A stretch of DNA of 64,000 bases from Dermatemys mawii (GCA_007922305.1 ML677366.1:15286039-15350038); one strand, 5' to 3'. Positions 36,441 to 48,080 are shown, counted from the stretch's first letter. The notes: a model not told the origin generated them from the sequence alone. Program-made: numbers and translations.

Positions 36441-38574
36441 CAAGCTTTGGTGAAAATCTAGATTTAGAACCAAGAGAATATTTTAAAATCTCTTTTCATT
36501 AATATTTTCTTCAATTAAAAAAATGAATTCACTTATCTTGTTGTCAAACCGTGTGTGCTCCCTTTCCAGGATTACTCTAGTGAATCAGTTTAGTGGCAGG
36601 CATATTAGCAGGAATAGTAGATTTTAACCAAAAATTAGAAGACATGTGACCTTTGTATTTAATCAAAATTGAACAAATATTCTGTTTCAAATACAGCCAA
36701 TGGGCTGCTTGCAAGACACAGAGCTCAATATTTATCTGTAGACATTTGGAAAATAATTTCAAACGACAAATAAGTTGAAAAAAAATTTTTAATTGTTTGC
36801 AAACAACCTGATCCCAAAAAGAGGCCACTTATTTAGAGATTATTCTTCAGCTCTTGTAATTATATCCAAACTATTTTCCCATCATTTATTGGAGGCATTA
36901 TATTTTTCATAGCAGCAAAGAAAAACAATTTGTGCAGGTCTGAAAGCAATATTTCTTTCTCCAAAATTCCAGCTTTTGTGGCTGTGGCAATCAAAGCAAG
37001 TCAAACCAGTATGCCAACGTGAATGTTCCTCCCCAACCATCTGCTGATCAGTCAGTAGTAATATCTAACCATCTTTGCAGAGTAAACCAATACCAGAGAT
37101 TTTTTTTTTACAAAAAAATAGGTTCACACACTACAGCAGAAAAAAATCAAAATGATAAATCTCTGATGCTAGAGATGAACATGCCCTCTAAAGCTCTGAC
37201 CAGCAATTCCATTGAAATCAGTGAAATGACAGGGATAAGTGTACAAGCACGCACAGGTCAGGGCCTAATTCTTGTGCATGTTGTGTTTGATTATAATGGA
37301 CCAAACTCCCAGAACTCAAGTTGTGGGAAGAAGCTCTCAAGTCCCTTCCTTTCCCACCTCAGCCAGTGGCCCAGAAAGTAGTCAGAAAAAATGAGTCCCG
37401 GAGCTCTGCGGCCATATCCCCCCTACATAGCTATTCATGTGATGTATTTGTTGAAAGGGACGGTGATCTCACATGTCTTATGGGGAATCCTAGCTGACAA
37501 ATTATTCTGTATTTTTCTCTTCCACAAAAGAGAAGTTAACCACCAGTTTACAAAGACTTCCTCAGCATTTATACATCCTACACTCTTCAGTCTGCTTGCA
37601 GTGCTATTGGCCTGCCATACTTTAAAGGCAGGTAACTGAGATAGAATGGGTAGTGGTTTAGTTGTATTGCCCAAAAATACAGCTATTATCTCTAGGAGAT
37701 CACATAGGTTACATGGGCCTAACTATGCATGCAACCCAGAACAGCCTTAAAATGAGGCCAATCAAAATGATCTTGGTCTTATAAAAATTAAAGATACTTT
37801 ACTTGCACATACCAATAAGAGACATTCTCTCATCCAGACAAGACCAGATTAGACAGTCGCTGATCTTGATTAAGCTTTTCTTGATCCGATTTATTTAAAA
37901 AGCTGTGTGGTGCTGGTAAAATCAAGTGCCAGACTGCCCAAGGCTGTTGGTGTTAGCTAACAACTGAAACTCTTAACTGTAAACCCAACCAAATGTTCGT
38001 TTTGTTCAAAATAGGTATTAGTCTTATAAGAATGTATTTAGAATATGAAATATTTCTAATTGCTGCATGCCTTACTGTCACTTATAATGCCTATATTCCA
38101 TGCTATAAAGGAAATGTGTAAGTTTTGCTTGATAACGTTGAAAATGTTTGATCTGAACTTGTGAACTCAGGCATGGGAATTATCCCCTTCTCTGGTCCAT
38201 TCAGGAGGACTATCAAGATTAAAGGAGCTATTAAGGAACATCATAGTACAAAGGACTGGTGAATGGCCCTATAGCACCATGGAAATGCTATATGCAAGGG
38301 ATTCATGGATTGGAAGGCAAAATGTAAAAGATTAAAAAGGGTCACAGAGAAATTCTTCATCTCTTTGCTCTTTGAATTCTTAGGGACAGAGATAGTAAAC
38401 TAAAGCAGCCATCCCCAGGGTCAACCTCGGTCCGCCCTGAAACACATGTTGAACACACAGATTACTACACTGATCACCTTTAGGAACCATTGATGGTAAC
38501 TCATTTGTGTGTATACATTTGCTTCCTTTAACCTGAAAATAACTCATTTCTTTTTCGTAGTTAATAAATACTTA
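36441..38574. other. Unique sequence with a minor old repeat patch
   Basis: No gene was found. A patch at about 37200-37270 (TCCATTGAAATCAGTGAAAT then CAGGTCAGGGCCTAATTC) belongs to the dispersed palindrome class. The + frame of 120 codons at 37019-37381 runs through it and shows no domain. Confidence 0.4.
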
Positions 38575-39250
38575 GGCCATGGTTACACTGGCACTTTATA
38601 GCGCTATAAAGCCCCCACGAGCGCTGTAACCTACTCCCCGGCCACACTGGCAAGGCACTAATAGCGCTATAACCGTGGAGTTATAGCGCTATTATAAATC
38701 CACCTCCGCATGGGGAATAAGGGCTGTAGCGCAGCTGCTGTAGCGCTGCAGCAAGAATGTGGTCACCCACTGCGCTACAAGTGATCTCTGGAGATGCCTA
38801 GAGCCATTTAAGGCAATTGACGTCTCTTCCCTTTGTTTTGAACTCAGCTGGAGGAATGCGGAAGTACCTCTTTAGAGTTTCTTTCTTAACTCGGCAGATA
38901 AGCAATGCAAATGTTTAAGGAGGGAGCCTGTGTGAAAACAAAGCCCTCTGTGAACGGAGGCTCACTGACAGGCTTTCAGAAAAACGGAAAAACCACTGTC
39001 TCTCTCCCTCCGCATACACACAACGCGTCCCCCCTCACCCCCCTCGTTTAAAAGGCACGTTGCACCCAGCTGAATGCTGGGATACCTGCCCTAATGCGCT
39101 GCTCTTAATGCCGCATTAAGTGCCCCAAATGTGGCCATGCTATACCGCAGGAGCATCTGAGTGTGGACATACAATAGCGCTATACATATTACTGTATAAG
39201 GGGACCGCTATAACCTATAGCGCTATAATCTTGTAAGTGTAACCATACCC
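38575..39250. mobile_element. PIF/Harbinger-like non-autonomous transposon
   Basis: The 676-bp element starts GGCCATGGTTACACTGGC and ends GTAAGTGTAACCATACCC; the inverted ends agree at 14 of 18 positions. TTA stands immediately outside each end (38572-38574 and 39251-39253), the 3-bp target duplication expected for PIF/Harbinger elements. Subterminal zones on both sides repeat the palindrome TAGCGCTA (about 38599, 38660, 38681, 39175, 39218). The 340-bp interior is unrelated to the ends and has no transposase frame, so it depends on enzyme supplied in trans. Confidence 0.7.
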
Positions 39251-39546
39251 TTAGATGGTTTATTACAGTATTGGATACAGTGTGGTCTTTGGTGTAAGAT
39301 CTAGGGTACCAATTGATCTGAGGTAAGTGATTGGTCTCTTGGGTCTGGAAGCTGCCTGAATATATTGTGATTTTTAGTGTAAGTGACCATTTTTCACTAA
39401 GTCCAGCTTGCCTGGATAGCAAGATAGACAGGAGAGCCTATGGGGACTTTCTGTGACTTCATGGTAAGACTGTGATAGTGATCCAGGAGTTCACATTTGT
39501 TACTGGCTTGGTGAAAGCTAATTATAGAATATACTGTCCCATTCTA
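39251..39546. other. Unique spacer
   Basis: AT-rich sequence between two repeats; nothing recognised. Confidence 0.5.
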
Positions 39547-39625
39547 TGCATCCGATGAAGTGGGCTATAGCCCACGAAAGCTTCTGCTGAAATAAACTGG
39601 TTAGTCTCTAAGGTGCTACAAAGTT
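39547..39625 (-). repeat. Short retroposon, 'CATAAGCTTTCGTGGGCTAA' family, copy 2 (partial)
   Basis: GCATCCGATGAAGTGGGCTA then TAGCCCACGAAAGCTT and GGTTAGTCTCTAAGGTGC is the reverse complement of the 3' half of the unit at 36065-36190, with a different subfamily centre. The 5' half is absent. Confidence 0.65.
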
Positions 39626-39730
39626 TTCCTCCTCTTATTTATGGGTTTTGACAGTTTGCCTTGAGGTTGGCATTCACAGTCATGAGCCACTCCAGATGGC
39701 ATGACACCCTGTCCCTAGAATTATAGCTGG

Positions 39731-39752
39731 GCAAAGCAAAGCAAAGCAAAGC
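39731..39752. repeat. GCAAA pentanucleotide tandem
   Basis: Four perfect GCAAA units in a row, followed by GCATT. A short microsatellite with no other signal. Confidence 0.7.
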
Positions 39753-39966
39753 ATTTAACGTTTTATACATAGGGCTTCTGATTTTAGGTTTTAACCAATA
39801 AACACCAAAAAAATGAAATCAGCGTTTATCCAATACATTCCTGAAAAATACTGGAAATGGTTATTTGCACCTAAGGGCTTGTCTACACAGAGCAGTTATG
39901 CAGTCTATGGCTGGGGTGATTTCTAAAGTGCCCTAACATGTTGCACATGAATTAGTCTGTATAGAC

Positions 39967-40623
39967 CAGGGGTGGGCAAACTTTTGGCCTGAGGGCCACA
40001 TCAGGGTTCAAAATTGTACGGAGGGCTGGGTAGGGAAGGCTGTGCCTCCCCCAAAAGCCTGGCCCCAGCCCCTATCCGACCCCCTCCCATTTCCCATCCC
40101 CTGACTGCTCCTCTCAGAACCCTTGACTCATCCAAACCCCTCCCCCCAACTCCTTGTCCCCTGACTACCCCCTCCAGAGACCCCTCGTCCCTACCCACCA
40201 TCCCCCAAGACCACACCTTCATCTAAGCCCCCCTGCTTCTTGTCCCCTGACCACCCTCTCCAGAGATTCTCTGCTCCATCCACCCGCCCTGGGACCCCAC
40301 CTCCTATCCAACCCCTTCCTGTCCCCTGACTGCTCCGATCTCTCTGTCCCCTGACCTTTCCCCAGGACTCCCTGTCCTTTATCGAACCCTCCACCCCCAG
40401 CTCCAATGCTGGCCCCCTTACCATACCACTCATAGCAGCGGCCAGAGCCAGACGCGTTGCTGCGCAGCCCCGCCATCTCCCCCACCCACAAAGCGCTGCC
40501 CATGCAACGGCATGGCTGTGGAGGGACAGCAGGGGAAGGTCCGAGGGGAGCCTCCCTTGTGAGCTCAGGGGCTGGGCAGGATGGGCCAGATGTGGCCCGC
40601 AGGCTGTAGTTTGCCCACACCTG
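39967..40623. mobile_element. Non-autonomous hAT transposon with C-rich interior
   Basis: The 657-bp unit starts CAGGGGTGGGCAAACTTTTG and ends TAGTTTGCCCACACCTG, clear inverted ends. GTATAGAC (39959-39966) and GTGTAGAC (40624-40631) flank it and match at 7 of 8 bases, the size expected of a hAT target duplication. The interior is strongly C-rich on this strand and expanded by tandem units (40097-40385). Open frames of up to 158 codons on the reverse strand come from this base bias and are not genes. The GC-rich patch 40420-40560 is also part of it. Confidence 0.75.
40097..40385. repeat. Minisatellite inside the hAT element
   Basis: The start block TCCCCTGAC recurs at 40097, 40157, 40243, 40322 and 40347, giving units of 60, 86, 79 and 25 bp with a shared 'CTCCAGAGA' and 'ATCCAACCCC' content. 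The units have diverged in length and sequence, so the expansion is old. Confidence 0.55.
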
Positions 40624-40715
40624 GTGTAGACCCTGCTAGTGTGTTCTAAAGTATCCCTAATGTGCATTACTATAATGCTGTTTGAAATAATACTACCTTA
40701 AAAGCACACTAGGAA

Positions 40716-41379
40716 ACATTAAAAAGATTGCTTGTTAGAGTATATGCTACTGTACTGAGTATTATAGAATATAAATTACCGTATATTCAAAGAGAGAGCC
40801 CAAGCCCTCCTGATTTTTGCACAATTACATGTGTTAGCAATAAAGCTCAAACACTGCTACAAATAAAAAAAATGAAATTAATAAACCCCCAAAAACAGAA
40901 GTCCTGTTTACATATTACCCTTCTTCCTGAAGGGTCTCAAAGCACTGTACAGGCTGAATATACTGTATACATTCCACATACACACTAGTAAAGTGAAGTC
41001 AACACTGAAGTAGAAAGCCATACCTAATCTGGACCAATAGGGGAGGATTTGCAGGAATTTTTAAAAACTAGGTTCCTTTCTCCAGCCAAAGAGCCATCAG
41101 AAGCCAAATGGTACGAGTTTCCCCATTTGGGGATGAGCTCAATATTTTTTCATTTTGCCAGTTCATGAGAATCAGAGGGAAAAGAATGAAGTAAAGCAGG
41201 AAAGTATCAGTTCCTTGCCTTGTACCCAGTAATCAATACAGTGAGTTAAATGACTCATTTAATTCATTAAAAAGTGATTGGTTGGTTTTATTTTCAGCAA
41301 TTAGCATGGAAGTGCCGGTAATATTTGTAATCATCTCTCATTTGCTATCAAAATGCTGACTCCCTCCTCCGCCAATGAT
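40716..41379. other. Unique sequence, nothing recognised
   Basis: AT-rich spacer without gene or element. Confidence 0.5.
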
Positions 41380-41598
41380 GCCAGCTTCAATCACCCCCGT
41401 GTTACATCGTCAAATAGGCACTTTTTGTGCTTCTCCCATACTGCCCCTTACATTTGGGAGGAGCTCCCTGTAAACACCCACAAAGCTACGCCGACAGATA
41501 TTGGAAACAAATTCAGTGTCTTCAGGAACACAGTATTAACTTGTGAATGTTACCTGTATCTTTGTGATCCTACTGTATCATCCGGTCTGCAAGAATGA
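41380..41598 (+). pseudogene. Fossil of a LINE ORF2 C-terminal tail (tentative)
   Basis: In the frame that opens at 41353, the residues after position 15 read HFLCFSHTAPYIWEELPVN, then an FSVFRNTVLTC block. This has the spacing of the conserved end of many vertebrate LINE ORF2 proteins (L2/CR1/Rex1 style): an aromatic-Ser-x-x-x-P-x-Trp-x-x-Leu-Pro motif followed about 20 residues later by a Phe-x-x-x-Leu/Val-Thr helix. No reverse transcriptase core is present upstream. The likeness is short, so chance remains possible. Confidence 0.3.
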
Positions 41599-42170
41599 GT
41601 AACTAAAATCAGTTAGGAATGATTACTGTGAATACTGAGGTGAGTAAACAACTCCAGCGAATTACTATTCCTAGAAACAATTAGTTCAGAAATTGGCTCA
41701 GACTGGGTCACAGACAAAGGGCTTTTGAAATAAGAGACTGAGTTTAAACTGACTGAGGGGCATTCTGATCCAAGAAATGGACATTACCCTTTGACCAAGG
41801 GGATGGGGAGCACACCTTGTTGGAAGGATTAGGACCTGCCATACGCCCCTCCCCCCCATGTGGAAGTACAGTGACTTTTTTATCATTCATATGATATTAT
41901 GGCCTATTATTTTAGGTTCTCTGCAAGGCTTTTATTCTTTAGTAGCCGAAAGCCCATGATATCACATGGGTGACATGTAAAGCCGTGTGTGTAAGAATGT
42001 TGAAAATAGCGGAGAATGTTTAAAAATGGATGGTGACAGACTGCAAGTCTCAGTGATGCTTGAGCGGGACGATAGTCTTAACAAAAGGAGCTCTCCACCA
42101 TTTTGTAGTAGTTTCTATCAATCACTTCACACCAATTCAGACATTCTAGGCTTCAGAGTGATTGTAGCAG
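41599..42170. other. Unique sequence, nothing recognised
   Basis: No gene or bounded element was seen. Confidence 0.5.
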
Positions 42171-43180
42171 CGTGACAACTCACCCCTGCAGCGCCTCCTG
42201 CTGGCCATTTGGGGATTAGCTTGTTTTCTAGCTCAGAGCTGGAACCCTCCCCCAACATCCTCCAGTCCCGAATTTTCCCCAAACCAAGTGCTCTGCAATG
42301 CCCAGCTCTCTTTTGGGCCATTCAGCGATATTAAGGATTGTTTGTTTCTTTAAAGATACAATACCCTGCAGCTTGCGTATTTACTGGAGTTAACATTCAC
42401 TTAAAACAGCACGGTTTAAAAATAAAACAAGGTTATCAACAAAACTGCTTTCAATCTAATCTAAAGGAGAAAGGATTTTAAATGAGTTCAAGTATAAACC
42501 TCAAATGGTTACAAGCAAATACAAGTAAAAATGTTTTTTCAGAGGCTATGACCTAACAAAACAAGCTATAAGGGAGTTTCCTTACCAATCTACCTTAGCA
42601 AGATTGCTGACCACCCCCATGATCAGGGTTTCCCACAAAGTCCAAAGTGCTCAGGTCCTTTGTCTTTATAGGGGAAAGATCATTTGGGGTTCTTAGCCCC
42701 CCCACCCCATTGTGGCTACTGAATCTTAGAAATGGATCCTTCTGAAGTTTACCCCCCAAAAGTAAAGTTCATTCAAGTTTGAGGAAAGCAACCAAGAATC
42801 TGTCAGCGAAGGAAGTTTAATAGTTTCTTCCTCCTCTGGTGTTTGCTAAAATACAAATTGATCTGTTTCCTGCAATCCCCTCCCCCTGCTGGCTCAATAG
42901 TCCTGTTCACCTGCTGTGTAAATTGTATTCCTGTTGTCTCTTAATGTACCTTGGAAATAGCTTCCAGGTACCACACATTCCTTTGTCTAGAGTTGGTTAA
43001 CGGTAGCACTTCATGGCAGACACACTTTTGATAGCAATTTCCAATATGTTTGTAATTTTGAATTTGTTCCTCTGTATGTACACCACACAGTATTAATGAT
43101 CTCTAGATCAGCTTTCTATTAATACTTTACAGGACTCCTTTTAGATACAGGTTATGACATTAGTGAGTTGGAGTACAATG
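42171..43180 (-). mobile_element. LTR-retroelement fragment, related to 44885-45557 (limits uncertain)
   Basis: CGTGACAACTCACCCCTGCA, then GCGCCTCCTGCTGGCCATTT and GGGGATTAGCTTG match the start of the LTR-like unit at 44885. Sequence up to about 42330 continues as a C-rich LTR-like body. The A-rich stretch after it (to about 43180, including GGAGTTAACATTCACTTAAA) may be internal sequence of the same element; I recall similar blocks after this LTR in turtles. No coding frame survives. Confidence 0.35.
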
Positions 43181-44884
43181 ACGCTATGTACAAGCATTAC
43201 ACTTGTGGAAATTTATGTGTGGTTAAATTTGCAAAGTTAGCAGAGAGTTTAATTATACATGTGCAATAACAAACATGCAAAAGTTTCTTTACATTGTGTT
43301 TTAAAGGCTATAATTCTAATTATTCAGTTGATTTCTCTAGCTATTCTGTTTACTGAAACTGAAAGTAACACCTGGCTCCAATGGTCCTCCAGGGACTTCA
43401 TTTAAAAACAAAAATGTAATTCCTGGACAATTCTAAATTTGGGGGGAAGGGTGGAAAGGTCTCAATCCCAAGCAGCATGGCCTTTTGAAAATATTGTTGT
43501 GTCCAAAGGAAAGCAAAGAAGAAGAGTCCACACAAAAGAACACTGACAGCATTTGCCTTTCTTAAAGTATTTTGCTGTAATTTTAACATCAACCAAACTG
43601 AAAGCTGAGGATCAGAGAAGGGAGCAGGAAGCTGAAGGTCAAAGTTCAAATTTGGCTTCCTGAGTCATGTGCTCACATCATAAAAAGATACCTAGGCTCT
43701 TCATCATGAAGAACCGCCAAAGTGCTTTATTACTTATATATAAAACTTAATTCCTCCATTGCTCAAAAGCATTCCTCTAGGATGGAATATAATAGCATAT
43801 ACCAACACTTCATAATTTAGGGCAAGATGTGAATACCATATGCAGCTGAACCCACAGGGGGATTTCAGTAGAAAAAAAAATGTAGCTGCCCAAATTAGAA
43901 TCTGGGCAAGACACTTGGGCTAGTTAAAGGCCTTTACTCTCAAAGAAAACACCATGAGATTTTGAATGAGTGGAATTGATAGGACTTCAGTTTCATCTGT
44001 AAGATGCCAGTAAGACAGTCCTCACTAACAATGCTGAGACATGGGCTCACTAATAATCCAGAGAGAACACCACCACCTTCTGAAGTCACCAATACCTGTG
44101 TTTCCCTTAGCAGTCTGTCCTGAGTTAGGGGAGAGGTGCCTAAAGTAAGAGTATGGTGGTGGCAATAACAATATTTTTTTAAGAGCAAGGTGCAGTTCAA
44201 CTGAGCTCAGCTAAGATTGCACATACAAGATGGAGAGGAACAATTCCAGTTCTTCCTGGTTCCACAGAAACTCTGGCTCCAAAGATGTGAAGCAGGATAT
44301 TGTGTTACAAACATGATACATCATCAGGGGGATCATACCTTGAGAGTATGACAGGTAAGCTTACAGTGGATGGAGTAGCCTTACACATGACCCTATTCTC
44401 CACTGCTTGGCACCTTGTGTAGTTATTTTCCCCTGTGCAAAGGGAGCACATTATGCTAATAAAAAGCCAGAACAGTAGCCTTTTACACAGTCATTGTAAA
44501 GGTGTAGATGACTACACAAAATGTCTAGTACGAGAAAATTAGGGCCAGAATTATATAGTGACAAGAATCACTTACACCAGCCTCCCACCAAAATACTGAC
44601 CTTCCACAAACCCGCTTAGCTTGTGGGATCAAAGATGATAACACCACCAAAAGCAGGAAGGCTCCATGACCAATAACAACCTTCATCAAAATGTAGTAGT
44701 GAATTTACTGATATCAGAAAAGGAGATGTAAATATCATAGCATTTATATTCCACAGGCAGGACCAGCACAACTTTTCTACTTTTAATCACTTCTGGTAGG
44801 TTTTAAAAATCAGATATTTCCAGGGCAACACGAAGTGCTGGTCCAAATTTCAAATGCTGCAGAGTTTTGGGATATGAGAGGGGA
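43181..44884. other. Unique sequence, nothing recognised
   Basis: No exon or element with defined ends was found. Confidence 0.45.
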
Positions 44885-45557
44885 TGGTCCACTCACCGCT
44901 AAGATAGAGCCTCCTCCTGGTCACTTTGGGGAATAGCTCACAAGGGCAACACCCCTTCCTGTGGATGCATGCCAGCCTCCACCTTTCTCTCTGGGCCTGC
45001 AGCTTTTCTTTCTCTCTCTCTCTCTCTCTCCCCCCCTCTCTCTCTCTCTCTCCACAAACTGCTGTTGTCTCTTCATGACGTGGCCCTCCAGCCAGGTCAC
45101 CAAATAGTTCCCCTTTCCAGGGTTGGACAGTTTCTTCCCCTCAGTCAGGCTCAGTGTCACTTCTCCAGTAGTTGGTTGGAGAAACCAAGCCCACCCTCCA
45201 CTCCAGGTTCCAGCTCAAGGACTCTCTAGTCAGCAGTCAAGGTCTGTTCAACCCCATAGCTTTCTGCATTTCCCTGAGCCCTTTCCTAGCTTTCTGGCTC
45301 TCCCTTCCTTCTCTAGGCCTGCCAGCTTCATTACTCCCTCCTTCCAGCGAGCAACTGCAAGCTATTTGCCTCCAACCTCCAGGGTATGATTGCAGCCTAT
45401 TTCCTGTCTGTATAAGCCCAACCCTCCAGTTGGGCTTCCTCACTCAGTCTGGGGATTACTTAGCCACCTAATTCCTCTCAGCTGTAGCCTGTTGGGTTAA
45501 TTAACCCCTTAGTCTTCAGTAATCCTTTCAGGGCAAGTGTGGGGTGGACCCACCACA
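44885..45557 (-). mobile_element. Old LTR (solo) with expanded CT microsatellite
   Basis: Read on this strand the unit begins TGGTCCACTCACCGC, carries GAGCCTCCTCCTGGTCACTT then TGGGGAATAGCTC (shared with 42171), and ends GGGTGGACCCACCACA. On the reverse strand that makes a TGTGGTGGGTCC...GTGGACCA unit of about 673 bp with TG...CA ends and a possible TATA (TTATACAG near 45410), so the LTR probably reads on the minus strand. A CT run (45008-45052) lies inside. No clear target duplication; no coding region. Confidence 0.5.
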
Positions 45558-46902
45558 GGATATACAGAATCAGTTCAGCCTTGCCTCCAAACAAGTTTAC
45601 CTTTTAGAATAGCCTAGGAACATACAGTCAGATTTTCAAAAGAGTTCAGGCTCACATCCTGACACCTCTGGCCAGATTTTCAAAAATGCCCAGCCAACTC
45701 TTTTAAAAATCTGGCCACTTCGCTTGGTGCCTCAAAGGGAATTAAATGATTATGAAATTATGGCCTGATTGTGGATGCTGAGGCCTTTCAAAAATTTTAC
45801 CCATACTGCCTTATCTTCCAAATTAAAAGGAAGTTTAAAACCTATGAATGCTTGCACAGATGAATGCTGAAACAAGTTAAGAGAAGGGCTAGGCATTATC
45901 ATGGATATTTTTACTAATTTTGCTTTGCACTTGGCTCAGCTTTGGGATGTGGTTTGATTTGTTTCATAGGACTAAACATCAAAAAGTGGCTCTGTAGGTA
46001 AATAAATATGAATAAAGTTTGAGGAAAGAGGGTTGGGGCTTGGGGGGTCGTTTGTGTTTTGCTTCTTTCTTGTCCCAAATGTATATTCTCCTTGAGTTTA
46101 AACAAAAGACTAAGTTTTACAGGAAGAACAGGAGAAAGGTAGAGGAGGGAAATAATACAATGGACTTAAACATCTCAAATCTTCGCTTCCTGTGCAAAAG
46201 GTAAGAGTGGCCCCAGAAGTAGAGCTTTTCCTTCACAAACATTTTGCAGTAGTAACAAAGAGCAGATAAGTAACAGAGATAGCTAGCAGCAAGCATATTT
46301 CCTCCATAGCCTCTTGAGATCTCAAACCTCACTTCTTAATTACCAACCAATTAGTGAAAATAGAGAATAGAGAGAGACAGGAATTAAACCCCCCTGATGT
46401 AGATTTAAGAGCAACCTACCTACATGTTACTTCACTTGGGAAACAATTATATAGTCCTGCCAGTCACTCTGGTCTATTCCCACAGCAAGGACTACTTCCA
46501 GCAACAATTGTTTTAAAACTTTACAGCAGTAAAGTTGACCTCCCTCATTGATCTCTCAAATTCCCCACATACAAAGGTTTTACTTCTTTCTGCCCAGCAT
46601 TGTACTCCCAAACTTCCTTAAATAGTCTCCAAGCTGATATGCCTGTCCCCACTTACACTAAATATAAAGAGCTGCCAAAACATTACTCACAGGAAATCAT
46701 ACACTCTCTCCATTGTCCCATATACATCCCAGCATTTAAGCACCTATGTATTTTGCAACTCCTTACGATTTCCGGTCTCAGAAACCTACAGATGCCATCT
46801 GCAAGAGCATAAATGTCATATATAATAATTTTCTAAAAGGTCACAAAAAAGGGTCCTGAGAAATGGTGATAGAGGTAATGGTTTTCAATCATCTTAGTCT
46901 AG
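45558..46902. other. Unique sequence plus an old palindrome fragment
   Basis: At 45630-45740 two copies of CAGATTTTCAAAA and a downstream AAAATCTGGCC form a decayed fold-back repeat of the same class as 16676-17230. No gene was found in the remainder. Confidence 0.4.
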
Positions 46903-47086
46903 AGCGGTGGTTCTCAAACTGGGGTCACTGCTTGTTCAGGGAAAGTCCAGCCCCATTGGACCAGAACGGCAAACCATGGCCAGTGGGAGCCACGATCGGC
47001 TGAACCTGTGGATGCGACAGGTAAACAAACCAGGCCGGCCCACCAGGGGCTTTCTCTGAACAAGCGGCGACCCGTTTGAGAACCGT
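46903..47086. mobile_element. Short hAT transposon, 'GGTTCTCAAAC' ends
   Basis: The 184-bp unit has GGTTCTCAAACTGGGGTC near the left end and the inverted GACCCGTTTGAGAACC near the right end, the terminal motif of Charlie-like hAT elements. TAGTCTAG (46895-46902) and TAGTCTCG (47087-47094) flank it and match at 7 of 8 positions. The interior has TTGTTCAGGGAAAG and its inverted partner CTTTCTCTGAACAAG. It encodes nothing. Confidence 0.75.
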
Positions 47087-47094
47087 TAGTCTCG

Positions 47095-47899
47095 AGAATA
47101 TCTACTTCACTATTTCCACTGTTGTCTTTGCTCCAAAATACCCAACATTATTCAATTATAGTCCCCATTACAAATATCTTAGGCCTGATTTCCAGAGCAC
47201 CTACATCTCCCATTGACATGTCTCTGAAAAACCAGGATTCCTATTTTAGCAGGTCTCTTGTTATCTGTAATAGGTATTTCAATTCAAGTCGAACTTCCTC
47301 ATCTACAGTAGTACAACTGTACTTCACAATATGGTTACCTGCTTTTAGATATCTACCCCCCTAGCCTACATCTGTTCCCTTTGGCTGGCCATATCTTCCT
47401 CCCTAGCTAGAATCTTCATATTAAAATCAATCTCTCATCTCAGATCCGTGATATTTCTCAAACAGCCTAGATAAGGCTTTGGCACTTTAATCTAGAATAT
47501 TTAGACTGGTTTGCATCCTTCTTTCCCCACAATTTTTGAAATGATATCCTGCCAGTAGTATCAGTATTTTCATTTCAATCCCCTGCACAAAATCAATTAA
47601 ATAATACAAAAAGCAGTTAGCGAATATTTTCAAAAATAAATAGTGTGAGAGTTGGGTTGACTGCTATTTGTTGCTCATTATTTGGCTGGCTGCTGGGAAT
47701 GCATGAACATTTTTGCAAAACCTAAAAGTTTAATAAATTTCAGCGTTTCACAAAAATCAACATTTATCTGACATTTGCACCAGAAATGCCTTACCGCCTC
47801 TTTGATTAACAGCTTAAAATTTGCTGTTTAAAGGGGTTCAGGCATCCATTCACAGAACAGAACCTATACCCTGTGAACTGAGGCTCAGAACTGCAAGGC
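47095..47899. other. Unique sequence, nothing recognised
   Basis: AT-rich spacer without supported features. Confidence 0.5.
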
Positions 47900-48080
47900 C
47901 TAACCAATTTAGGTGGCCTAGATCTCCAATCAGAATGGATTGAGGCACTTAGGAGCCCAAATTCAATTGTCTCTCAATGGGATTTAGGCACTTAAGTGTT
48001 TATATTTTTTTTGAAAGTGAGACTTAGGCATTGCAATGCTCATTGCTGCAATGCTTAATAATTTTAAAAATCTGGGGTTA
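47900..48080. repeat. Ancient dispersed repeat of 'ACTTAGG' palindromes
   Basis: GGCACTTAGGAGCCCAAATT, then CTCTCAATGGGATTTAGGCA and GTGAGACTTAGGCATTG follow the layout of the fold-back 'ACTTAGGAGCC' amniote repeat. The edges are soft. Confidence 0.4.

Larger units (their letters stand above)
39884..40715. mobile_element. Older 'GGGCTTGTCTACAC' element, interrupted by a hAT insertion
   Basis: The left part (AGGGCTTGTCTACACAGAGC ... TAGTCTGTATAGAC) and the right part (GTGTAGACCCTGCTAGTGTG ... AAAAGCACACTAGGAA) recall the two halves of a single turtle DNA repeat. The hAT element at 39967-40623 sits between them. The outer right boundary is approximate. Confidence 0.4.

Noticed and set aside
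40420..40560. Possible CpG island or promoter
   Set aside because: The GC-rich patch belongs to the hAT element and ends at its terminal repeat.
40191..40667. Reverse-strand open frame of 158 codons, GC-rich
   Set aside because: It lies wholly within the C-rich interior of the hAT element and its minisatellite; glycine/arginine-rich low complexity from base bias.
45008..45052. Promoter-like CT-rich tract
   Set aside because: A microsatellite expansion inside an old LTR without other promoter signals.
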